Shown: piece by piece, positions 1-6,501 of the stretch
Layout: every line of letters starts with the position of its first letter
How positions within the stretch are numbered: the first letter of the stretch is position 1
Origin: Dyella silvae
GTDB taxonomy: Bacteria > Pseudomonadota > Gammaproteobacteria > Xanthomonadales > Rhodanobacteraceae
Length of the DNA: 64,000 nucleotides
Assembly: GCF_026421305.1 (NCBI RefSeq)
Contig: NZ_JAPJBQ010000007.1
Coordinates: forward strand, 1-64,000
Direction of reading: 5' to 3'
The notes under the pieces: model-generated
The model's input: the letters and a program-made list of their open reading frames with translations, nothing else
Database searches by the model: none
What the model was told of the DNA's origin: nothing
Made by a program: the position numbers and the translations under genes

Positions 1-69
1 TTGCTGCCAGCGCTCCCACATCACCGCCTTCTGGCTATCGGTTATGTGCCTTCGGACTCTGGGTGCCAT
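1..69 (-). CDS. IS30-family transposase, N-terminal fragment (runs off the window)
   Basis: Only the first 23 codons are present, starting at the ATG at 69 and leaving the window at base 1. The peptide begins MAPRVRRHIT and continues to VMWERWQQ, which matches the N-terminal helix-turn-helix start usual in IS30 transposases (an 'xxMWxRWxxG' helix). The upstream stretch on the minus strand contains GGTCAACGCAACA, a sequence I associate with IS30-family terminal repeats. Family assignment rests on these two signals only. Confidence 0.6.
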   Translation of the reverse strand, partial: MAPRVRRHITDSQKAVMWERWQQ

Positions 70-128
70 GCAACACTCCTTCCGCTTGCGCGTCTATAGT
101 GTGTTGCGTTGACCGGCTGAAGTCGCAA
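1..128 (-). mobile_element. Terminal part of an IS30-family insertion sequence
   Basis: Bases 70 to about 128 look like the non-coding terminus of the element, with CCGGTCAACGCAACA on the minus strand. The element ends where the right half of the dispersed hairpin begins (TCGAAAGCGGAC at 129), so it seems inserted in the loop of a copy of that repeat. The other end lies outside the window. Confidence 0.55.
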
Positions 129-140
129 TCGAAAGCGGAC
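129..140 (+). repeat. 24-nt dispersed hairpin, right half only
   Basis: TCGAAAGCGGAC followed by CTT equals the right arm of the hairpin family. The left arm is replaced by the IS30 terminus. It sits 26 bases beyond the stop of the lipoprotein gene on the minus strand. Confidence 0.6.
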
Positions 141-166
141 CTTCCCACTAGGGCACCATGTCCCGC

Positions 167-637
167 CTATGTCAATTTGACCTCAGTGCAAGACAGGTCC
201 GGGGCACCAATTTCACTGGCGCCTTGTATGCCGACAGGAATTATCCACTGCGCCCTGTCTGTGGTGTCAAAGAAGATCTGAATGCTAGGGTTTTTCGAAC
301 TGCTCACGTCGCTTTGGATCGAAATGTAGAACATCCAGTTCGACCCCAACCAATGGGCGTTTGGCCCCTTTGGTCCGAAATCGAGTTCGCTGAAGTCTGG
401 CGAACCAAGCTCACTGGCAACTTCATCTTTGGTCATGCATCGATAAAGTTCCTTGGCTCCGTTCATAAGGCGTGTCGCGCGCTCCGTTGACGCCACATAA
501 GGATAGTGTTTGATGCCGTTCAAAAAGGCCTTCGCGCTGGGGTAAGCGTCATGTGGAACGCTTGCCGTCTCCTGTGGGTGATATCCGCAACCAACAAGCA
601 AGACTGCGACCAGAGCGAAACCGATTTCACGTCGCAT
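167..637 (-). CDS. Small lipoprotein of unknown function
   Basis: This is a 156-residue predicted outer or periplasmic lipoprotein. The N-terminus is a short signal peptide ending in the lipobox LVGC, so the mature protein would start at Cys about 17. No catalytic motif is recognisable; a central 'CMTKDEV' segment resembles the start of SmpA/OmlA-type small lipoprotein folds, but this is weak. The ATG at 637 follows an AGGGG Shine-Dalgarno; a GTG two codons earlier is possible. It is the first of a run of minus-strand single-gene units each trailed by the hairpin repeat. Confidence 0.75.
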   Translation of the reverse strand: MRREIGFALVAVLLVGCGYHPQETASVPHDAYPSAKAFLNGIKHYPYVASTERATRLMNGAKELYRCMTKDEVASELGSPDFSELDFGPKGPNAHWLGSNWMFYISIQSDVSSSKNPSIQIFFDTTDRAQWIIPVGIQGASEIGAPDLSCTEVKLT

Positions 638-675
638 AAACACCCCTATCGGTTGTGTGGCATTCCATTGAAAGT

Positions 676-699
676 GTCTGCTTCGGGTCGAAAGCGGAT
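676..699 (+). repeat. 24-nt dispersed hairpin copy
   Basis: Arms GTCTGCTTC and GAAAGCGGAT with loop GGGTC. It lies 39 bases upstream of the lipoprotein start and downstream of the membrane protein gene ending at 823. Confidence 0.8.
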
Positions 700-822
700 C
701 TTCCCATGGTGCCGGAAACGCGCAGTTATCCGCTAGCCGAAGACACTCGCCGGGGATCGATCAACAACTGAGCATGGGCCTGTCCATTTCGAGTCAGCGT
801 TCAACCTGACCGAGATCCTCAG

Positions 823-1092
823 CTATCGCCTGTACCTCTTCGCCGCCGACTTTTCGGCCCCTTCGCCTCCAAGCATCCAGAGCCATGTGAACACTACGAG
901 GATGGTATTGGTATGCCAGTAGGCATTCGTAGCCAGAATGGCGACCAGGAGGCGCGGCGTCAGGACCCAGCCCAACCACCAAAGGAACCCGCCAGTAGCC
1001 ACCGAGCTGAAGATCAACGTGAGGCGTGGAAAGAAAAACATGGCCAGGATGAATAGCCAGCCGTGGACATTCCAAAAATTCTGGTGCGCCAT
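823..1092 (-). CDS. Small integral membrane protein
   Basis: An 89-residue protein beginning MAHQNFW, with three hydrophobic segments (about residues 10-25, 31-50 and 55-75) and a basic C-terminus (EKSAAKRYRR). The 2TM-like pattern around VHGWLF recalls small inner-membrane proteins of unknown function. The ATG at 1092 has a strong GGAGG five bases upstream, which decides against the longer reading and against the overlapping frame. Confidence 0.7.
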   Translation of the reverse strand: MAHQNFWNVHGWLFILAMFFFPRLTLIFSSVATGGFLWWLGWVLTPRLLVAILATNAYWHTNTILVVFTWLWMLGGEGAEKSAAKRYRR

Positions 1093-1147
1093 AGAACCTC
1101 CAAGCACCATCAAATTCGACTTTCACTGCTTATGTTCGGTCCGTCAT

Positions 1148-1171
1148 GACCGCTCTGTATCGGAAGCGGAC
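1148..1171 (+). repeat. 24-nt dispersed hairpin copy
   Basis: Arms GACCGCTCT and GGAAGCGGAC around a changed loop. It begins about 23 bases past the stop of the NTF2-like gene at 1194 (minus-strand direction). Confidence 0.7.
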
Positions 1172-1193
1172 ACTTCGAGTCCCATGGATATCA

Positions 1194-1589
1194 CTACGCT
1201 CCCTGCTTTGATTGCAGCATCGCGCCCATTCGCTGATGGATGAGATTGATGGCCTTCAGCGGCCTCAGCATCACTTTGAATTCGACAATTCGGCCCATGC
1301 CGTTCCACTTGATGATATCGACGCCGTTGACGAGTATCCCGTCAATTTCCACCTCGAACTCCAACATCGCGTCTGATGTGCCCACAATCTCGCGCACATA
1401 GCGGAATGTTGGATTGAAGAACACGGAGAACGCCGCGCTCAGGTAGGCGGTGGCCAATGCCTTGCCTAGCTGTGGCGTGTGGACGACGGGCGAATAAAAA
1501 ACCGCATCGTCCGCAAGCAGCGCGTCGAGGCCGGAAGGGTCCTGGGTACGAACCAGGCGATGCCATGTTTCGAGCGGGTGTGCGTCCAT
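1194..1589 (-). CDS. NTF2-like (SnoaL-type) protein
   Basis: A 131-residue single-domain protein with the alpha+beta cone pattern of the NTF2/SnoaL superfamily: an N-terminal helix (LETWHRLVRTQDPSGLDALL), 'DDAVFYSPV', and a final strand 'KWNGMGRIVEFKVMLRPL'. Members may be small-molecule isomerases, hydrolases or binding proteins; no substrate can be read here. It has no signal peptide, so it should be cytoplasmic. Hairpin repeats flank it on both sides, as in a one-gene cassette. Confidence 0.8.
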   Translation of the reverse strand: MDAHPLETWHRLVRTQDPSGLDALLADDAVFYSPVVHTPQLGKALATAYLSAAFSVFFNPTFRYVREIVGTSDAMLEFEVEIDGILVNGVDIIKWNGMGRIVEFKVMLRPLKAINLIHQRMGAMLQSKQGA

Positions 1590-1616
1590 CTCATGCTCCT
1601 CTGCATTTATAGAGAT

Positions 1617-1640
1617 GTCTGCTTTGGGTCGGAAGCGGAC
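1617..1640 (+). repeat. 24-nt dispersed hairpin copy
   Basis: Arms GTCTGCTTT and GGAAGCGGAC. It lies 28 bases upstream of the NTF2-like gene start and closes the first block of the array. Confidence 0.8.
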
Positions 1641-2126
1641 TCTTTGAGCAAGCTCTAGCTTAAAAGGTAGCTGCTCCGGTGGGCATGGCGATTCCCGGCC
1701 ACGGCCAGCCTATCGCTTCCCCTGTCGGTTGGCGTTGGCCTTGAAGTCGGGTTTTGGCAGGCAACTCACGTCTCAATCATGTCTTTCGCGGATATGCCCT
1801 AAGGACTATGACGACATGCATAGGCTGACCGCGACCCAGATGTGACGCGCTTTCCACCGTATGAGCGCACGTTCCACCCCTCAAGACACCAGCATCAGGC
1901 GCATTCCTTCACATCGTTTATATGCATCGAGGGGGATCGTCCCGACACCTGCCGGTTCGGGGAGTCGTGCACGGGACTTTGTCTATGATTGTGGCGGCCT
2001 CATCGGCGCGCCCGCAAGGATGCCGGCTATCCGGCGCAACCACTGCAACCACTGTATTAAGGTCGGAACACACGAGCATCCGTGCTCGCAGGCCCTCGTC
2101 ATCGTACTTTCATGAGGAGACCTGCC
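1641..2126. other. Intergenic region upstream of the S53 protease
   Basis: I see no supportable gene on either strand. The stretch presumably holds the protease promoter. The only clear signal is the AGGAG at 2115-2119 that fixes the protease start. Confidence 0.5.
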
Positions 2127-4019
2127 ATGCTTTTCCACTACAAGCGCAAGCTGGTGACGGCGTCGCTGACGCTGATTCTCGCCGGCGCCACCGTGTCCAC
2201 CGCCATGGCCGCCAATCCGGGCCAAGCCACCGAGAAGGGCGCGAGCAGCGCGAACGCACCCATCACCGCGTCCGTCGTCCTGCGTGTCCACAATCCGGAG
2301 GCACTCGAGAACTTTGCCAGGGATGTCTCCAGCCCCGGAACATCCAACTTCCGGCAATTTCTCACCACGGAGCAATTTGCCGCGAAGTTTGGCGCGAGCA
2401 ATGAAGAGATCAGTCGCGTCACCCGCTTTCTGCAGCGGAACGGTATCCAGGTCAATGAAGTGGCGAGTAACCATCTTCTGATCAAAGCCAGTGGCACCGC
2501 CGCTCAGTTCAACGCCGCATTCGCGATTGGTCTTCGTGACTATGTAAGGAACGGCCGTGTCTACCATCGGCCTGATCACAACCCCAGCTATCCGGCAGAG
2601 CTGGCGGATGTCGTTACACACGTATCGGGCTTGTCAAACGAATCGTTCCGCACGCCAAAGAACCATCGCTCGCTCAGCCAGCCTGACTTCTCTGCGACAT
2701 CCAACTTCGTACGGTCGGCCACGGCGTCGACCGGTGGAAGCCCAAAAGTCACGTTTGGCACGCCACTCACGGTGTTCGACGTCGCCAACATCTATGACAT
2801 CAACCCGCTCTATGCCGCTGGCATCAATGGCGCGGGCTCCACGGTGGGCATCGTCACGCTGGCCGACTTCAATCCGTCGGATGCCTACGCCTACTGGACA
2901 ATGATCGGTCTGCCAGTGAAGTCCAACCGCATCCTCGATATCCCCGTGGATGGAGGGGGCCAACTGAGCGCTGACGCCGGATCCGATGAGACCACGCTGG
3001 ATGTAGAGCAATCCGGCGGGCTCGCCCCGCAGGCGAACATTCGCGTGTACGAGGCACCCAACACTGACTCGGCCTTTATCGACGCCTTCAATCAGGCCAT
3101 CTCCGACAACGTCGTCGACTCGATATCGACTAGCTGGGGTCAACCCGAAGTGTTCCTGTTCCCGACGCTGTTCGATGGAAACATCGACAACAGGGGCGAG
3201 TTCGCTGCGTTCCATCAGCTGTTCCTCGAAGCGGCGGTACAAGGTATTTCGCTGTTTGCAGCATCGGGCGATTCCGGAGCGTATGACACTAACCGCGACG
3301 GCGCTCCATTCCCGTTCTTTAGCAAGGTGCTGACGGTTGATCATCCAGCCGCCGACCCCGCCATCACCTCGTCTGGCGGTACCACGCTGCCCTACTCGCA
3401 TATCTTCAGAGGCGCCACCGTACCGTTTGTCGTACCCACGGAAGAGGTGTGGGGCTGGCACGGGCTTCAGGACTATCTGAATACCAAAGCGGGGCGCAAC
3501 GTCGACTTGTTCTCAGCAGGCGGCGGCGGTGGTGTCAGCATCGTCTTTCAAGAACCGTTCTATCAGTTCTTCACCCATGGCATCCGCAAGACCGAGCCCA
3601 ATCAGAACTGGGTGGACATCGCAGACGGCAACATTGAGCTTCTGAAACTGCCTGCGAACTTCCATGGACGCAATCAGCCCGACGTGTCGCTCAATGCCGA
3701 TCCGGAAGTGGGTTACTTTGTGTATACGACGCTGCCGGGTGAAGGGTCGATCCAGGCGGGTGGAACGAGTTTCGTAGCGCCGCAACTCAACGGCATCACT
3801 GCGCTGCTCAAGCAGGCTGACCACCGCCGCATCGGCTTCTGGAATCCGCAGATCTATCTGCTGCAGAACGCGGTCGGCTATGGCGGATCGTTCAGCCCGT
3901 TCCACGACATCACCCACGGTGACAATTGGTTCTACTCGGGCATCGCCGGCTATGACGACGGTGCTGGCATCGGCACACTGGATGTCGCCAATCTGGCGCT
4001 GTGGCTTAACGCCTTCTGA
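2127..4019 (+). CDS. Secreted S53 (sedolisin/kumamolisin-type) serine-carboxyl peptidase
   Basis: A 630-residue secreted endopeptidase preproprotein. A signal peptide ends near AMA-AN (residues 1-30). A pro-kumamolisin activation domain follows (about 40-180, including LTTEQFAAKFG). The catalytic domain carries the Glu/Asp pair in DETTLD (Glu288, Asp292), the oxyanion Asp382 in ASGDSG and nucleophile Ser548 in GGTSFVAP. A C-terminal 'HDITHGDN' segment fits the calcium site. The spacing from Asp382 to Ser548 is longer than in kumamolisin, which implies an insertion. The ATG at 2127 has AGGAG upstream and starts directly at the signal peptide. It is monocistronic, with a strong terminator after it. 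Acidic-pH protein degradation outside the cell is the family expectation. Confidence 0.93.
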   Translation: MLFHYKRKLVTASLTLILAGATVSTAMAANPGQATEKGASSANAPITASVVLRVHNPEALENFARDVSSPGTSNFRQFLTTEQFAAKFGASNEEISRVTRFLQRNGIQVNEVASNHLLIKASGTAAQFNAAFAIGLRDYVRNGRVYHRPDHNPSYPAELADVVTHVSGLSNESFRTPKNHRSLSQPDFSATSNFVRSATASTGGSPKVTFGTPLTVFDVANIYDINPLYAAGINGAGSTVGIVTLADFNPSDAYAYWTMIGLPVKSNRILDIPVDGGGQLSADAGSDETTLDVEQSGGLAPQANIRVYEAPNTDSAFIDAFNQAISDNVVDSISTSWGQPEVFLFPTLFDGNIDNRGEFAAFHQLFLEAAVQGISLFAASGDSGAYDTNRDGAPFPFFSKVLTVDHPAADPAITSSGGTTLPYSHIFRGATVPFVVPTEEVWGWHGLQDYLNTKAGRNVDLFSAGGGGGVSIVFQEPFYQFFTHGIRKTEPNQNWVDIADGNIELLKLPANFHGRNQPDVSLNADPEVGYFVYTTLPGEGSIQAGGTSFVAPQLNGITALLKQADHRRIGFWNPQIYLLQNAVGYGGSFSPFHDITHGDNWFYSGIAGYDDGAGIGTLDVANLALWLNAF

Positions 4020-4033
4020 GCCTCATGTTGAGC

Positions 4034-4064
4034 AACCGGCGGCGCCTTGCGCGCCGCCGGTTTT
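4034..4064 (+). terminator. Rho-independent terminator of the S53 protease gene
   Basis: The stem AACCGGCGGCGC pairs with GCGCCGCCGGTT around the loop CTTGC and is followed by TTTT. It begins 15 bases after the stop codon. Confidence 0.85.
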
Positions 4065-4130
4065 CACCTAAGCATTTCCATACAGGATGGCCGTCATCTC
4101 TGCGCGACCGGCTCCGACCCTATGGGTGCT

Positions 4131-4634
4131 TCAATCCTGCGAACTGGCAACAACGGCGCCATCGCCAGGATCGATCAGCAGATCAACGTGAGCGCCCCTC
4201 CCGTTTTTGGCGTTAGCGCTCCACAGGCCGTCCTGGAACTTCACGTGCTTGATGTTCTGGAACCCGACCGCTGCCAGCTTGGCATTCACTTCGTCTTTGT
4301 TGAGCTTGGATGGTGCATCGGCGGGGTAAACCTTGCCCGTGACGGGGCCGACCTTGAGTTTGACCCACTGTTTGTTGCCACCGCGGGCCTCGCTGCGCCA
4401 CACACCGTCCTTGAACTCCAGGCCTTTGACTTCCTTATAGCCGGCGTTGGCGATCGCGGTCTTAATGGCATCCTCACTCAACGCACCCGTCGGCGGTTGG
4501 GACGCCCATGTCGTAACTATGGTCGTCGTCTGGGCGGCACTGGCCGGGGAGTGTGTGGTGGCGGGCAGATCCTGCGCGAAGGCTACGTTGAAAACTTGCA
4601 GTGCAATCAACATGGGAAGTATGCGCTTGATCAT
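4131..4634 (-). CDS. Secreted PepSY-like tandem-domain protein
   Basis: A 167-residue exported protein with a signal peptide (MIKRILPMLIALQVFNVAFA, cleavage near residue 20). Two PepSY-like repeats follow, at about residues 52-100 (AIKTAIANAGYKEVKGLEFKDG) and 112-160 (EVNAKLAAVGFQNIKHVKFQDG). PepSY domains often bind or inhibit peptidases, so proximity to the convergent S53 protease is suggestive, but regulation is inference. Start chosen from AAGGAG seven bases before the ATG at 4634. No hairpin repeat follows it, so it is outside the cassette pattern. Confidence 0.8.
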   Translation of the reverse strand: MIKRILPMLIALQVFNVAFAQDLPATTHSPASAAQTTTIVTTWASQPPTGALSEDAIKTAIANAGYKEVKGLEFKDGVWRSEARGGNKQWVKLKVGPVTGKVYPADAPSKLNKDEVNAKLAAVGFQNIKHVKFQDGLWSANAKNGRGAHVDLLIDPGDGAVVASSQD

Positions 4635-4950
4635 AGTGATCTCCTTCCACTAACAGGGATCGTACGATCAGCGTGCGCACGCGTCGTTTAAGCCTGCATG
4701 AACCATCGCCTGATACTTAGCGTCGATTCATATGGTGTTGACCGAACTTTTACGTTCCGTGCAGCGCGGGGGGCACTCACAACCTTGATAGCCACCGCTC
4801 TGAATGCAGGCCAACAAGAAGGCACGGAGGATTTGAAAGTCATTCCACTGAACCGGTCAGCACGCTCGTGATGCCGTCGTCATGTGGTTTACCTTGCGTG
4901 ATCTGAATTGCGTGACGGTCAAACGCCGTAGTCTTGAAGCGATATGACGC
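4635..4950. other. Intergenic region without a recognisable gene
   Basis: This should hold the promoter of the PepSY gene on the minus strand. No coding frame with a Shine-Dalgarno and no structured RNA was evident. Confidence 0.45.
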
Positions 4951-4974
4951 GTCCGCCATGGGTCGGAAGCGGAC
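4951..4974 (+). repeat. 24-nt dispersed hairpin copy
   Basis: The left arm is degenerate (GTCCGCCAT); the right arm GGAAGCGGAC is intact. It lies 8 bases beyond the stop of the DUF1398 gene. Confidence 0.75.
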
Positions 4975-4982
4975 TCTTGCGC

Positions 4983-5375
4983 TCACGCCATCTCAATCTG
5001 TTTCACCAGCAATGGCACACCCGCTTTGTCGTAGAACGTCATGGTCAGGTTGCCGGTGTGGACAGTCCATTTCTCCACGCCAGCCTCAGCCAGCCCACGC
5101 GACATTTCGAGGTATTTGGTCCGGCCGAGCTCGTGCTGCCGCAGGTGGTGAAGAAATGCCTCGTGCTGAGCAACGTCAGCGACGATAAGTGGATCATGCG
5201 CCGGAGGTGACGCCAGTTTGTAGCCACCCTGACCGAAGTACTCGGAATGCCCATCGCACAGATAGGAATCGTAATAATCGACGCCAAGCGCCTGCAGTGA
5301 TTGCACATACTCAGCAAGCGTCTTCGCGCTGCCGAGTCGCGTGTGGATATCGTCGATTTGCTGCAAAGTGAACAT
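4983..5375 (-). CDS. DUF1398 family protein (YbcV-like)
   Basis: A 130-residue cytoplasmic protein. The N-terminal 'FTLQQIDDIHTRLGSAKTL', the central 'GVDYYDSYLCDGHSEYFG' and the C-terminal 'GVEKWTVHTGNLTMTFYDKAG' fit DUF1398, whose E. coli member YbcV has no assigned reaction. The length equals the family norm. The ATG at 5375 is preceded by GGGGCG. It forms a one-gene unit between two hairpin repeats; nothing in the sequence shows a substrate. Confidence 0.8.
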   Translation of the reverse strand: MFTLQQIDDIHTRLGSAKTLAEYVQSLQALGVDYYDSYLCDGHSEYFGQGGYKLASPPAHDPLIVADVAQHEAFLHHLRQHELGRTKYLEMSRGLAEAGVEKWTVHTGNLTMTFYDKAGVPLLVKQIEMA

Positions 5376-5398
5376 CGATGGCGCCCCAATGGGAAATG

Positions 5399-5422
5399 GT
5401 GTGCTTTGAGTCGGAAGCGGAC
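5399..5422 (+). repeat. 24-nt dispersed hairpin copy
   Basis: The left arm is decayed (GTGTGCTTT); the right arm GGAAGCGGAC is intact. It starts 11 bases past the stop of the gene ending at 5433. Confidence 0.75.
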
Positions 5423-5432
5423 TTTCTACTAC

Positions 5433-5849
5433 TCAACTCAGCCCCTTCCGTCCTTGCTCACCGAGCGCCGCAAAAAGCTCGCCCATTGAAAGCCGATCGT
5501 GCCAGATACTCCGCAACGACAAGTCATGGATTCTATCCAGGTCATTCGCAAGCGTTTCAAACTCTAGCGCGTCAGGCCAACCGCCCACGGGATAGCGCGC
5601 CCGGTAAATGGCCAATAACTCGTCATCTGGGCGAAGCAAGAGCGCTTGGCGACGAGGAATAGCGAACGAGGAAGCGAACATCCAAAGGAACTGCCGGATG
5701 TCTTCTTTTGGCGAGTCGGGGAACTCTCTGCGCCAGAGCTTCCCCATACATTGCCGCCCACGATAGACCTCCACGCTCTTGCGCGATATGTGCATGAGCA
5801 TTCCGACGGCAACAGCGGCGCCAATGACAACGAGCAGAAAAACCACCAT
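5433..5849 (-). CDS. Membrane-anchored protein of unknown function
   Basis: A 138-residue protein with one N-terminal transmembrane helix (VVFLLVVIGAAVAVGMLM) and a cytoplasmic, charged helical remainder. There is no recognised domain; 'RRQALLLRPDDELLAIYRARYP' and a terminal 'MGELFAALGEQG' are the most distinctive parts. The ATG at 5849 follows AAGGAG. Hairpin copies lie on both sides. An immunity-type role would suit such cassette cargo but nothing here proves it. Confidence 0.72.
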   Translation of the reverse strand: MVVFLLVVIGAAVAVGMLMHISRKSVEVYRGRQCMGKLWRREFPDSPKEDIRQFLWMFASSFAIPRRQALLLRPDDELLAIYRARYPVGGWPDALEFETLANDLDRIHDLSLRSIWHDRLSMGELFAALGEQGRKGLS

Positions 5850-5867
5850 GTTGGCTCCTTGGTGAGT

Positions 5868-5891
5868 GTCCGCTTCGGGTCGGAAGCGGAC
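5868..5891 (+). repeat. 24-nt dispersed hairpin copy (consensus)
   Basis: Perfect 9-bp arms GTCCGCTTC and GAAGCGGAC with the GGGTCG loop. It lies 12 bases past the stop of the gene ending at 5903 and 19 bases upstream of the next minus-strand start. Confidence 0.9.
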
Positions 5892-5902
5892 CTTCCAAGC
5901 TC

Positions 5903-6196
5903 TTAGGCTTCTTCATGCCCTTCGAGCTCAGGCTTGGGATAAATCCGCACTGGATATTTGAGCCTAAGGACGCCGATGACGTGCTCGACATGTGAGCCTG
6001 CGCGCGCTGATTTGACCTGATGCTTCGTCGAAGAGAACGTGTCGATTGCCACCTTCTCTCCGCCATCAAAAATCCAAAACCACGAATCAGTCTGCATGCC
6101 CGACTCGACGCATGAATAGTGACTACAGAGGAAGCCTTCCAGCTCCTCATGAAAGTCCCAGTACTCAGCCGGATGGTCCATTTCCGCGAAGATCAT
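5903..6196 (-). CDS. Small soluble protein of unknown function
   Basis: A 97-residue protein, acidic in its N-terminal half (MIFAEMDHPAEYWDFHEELE), with a 'DSWFWIFDGGEKVAIDTFSS' beta segment. The aromatic, acidic composition is like many type VI or contact-dependent immunity proteins, but I do not recognise a family. The ATG at 6196 follows GAGGCATCA. It is another single-gene unit ending just before a hairpin copy. Confidence 0.7.
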   Translation of the reverse strand: MIFAEMDHPAEYWDFHEELEGFLCSHYSCVESGMQTDSWFWIFDGGEKVAIDTFSSTKHQVKSARAGSHVEHVIGVLRLKYPVRIYPKPELEGHEEA

Positions 6197-6222
6197 TGAT
6201 GCCTCGTGTCAGGTTTCTTTCG

Positions 6223-6246
6223 GTCCGCTCCGGGCCGGAAGCTGAC
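6223..6246 (+). repeat. 24-nt dispersed hairpin copy
   Basis: Arms GTCCGCTCC and GGAAGCTGAC around GGGCC. It ends the first array block, 27 bases upstream of the 5903-6196 gene. Confidence 0.75.
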
Positions 6247-6501
6247 CTTAGCCCAACCCATACCCAGCACCCAACTCCCCAGCCGCCGCCGTTGCTGCGC
6301 AGCAGTCGTCAGTCTCGCGTTAGCAAGGCATCGTAAGTTTGTCACCGGGCAATCGTAATTTTGAACGTTGAATCGCGTAACCGGGTGGCCAAACCCCGGT
6401 CGTCGATTAGCAGGGGCTCGCTATCCATGGACGGTCTCGCGGTGCTTCCGCGCGGGCAATCAGGAGTAGTGGGCCGAAAACCCACGTGACAAGGACTTCT
6501 G

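Noticed and set aside
794-1126. 110-codon minus-strand frame overlapping the small membrane protein
   Set aside because: The alternative frame at 823-1092 has hydrophobic helices and a strong Shine-Dalgarno; this one has neither.
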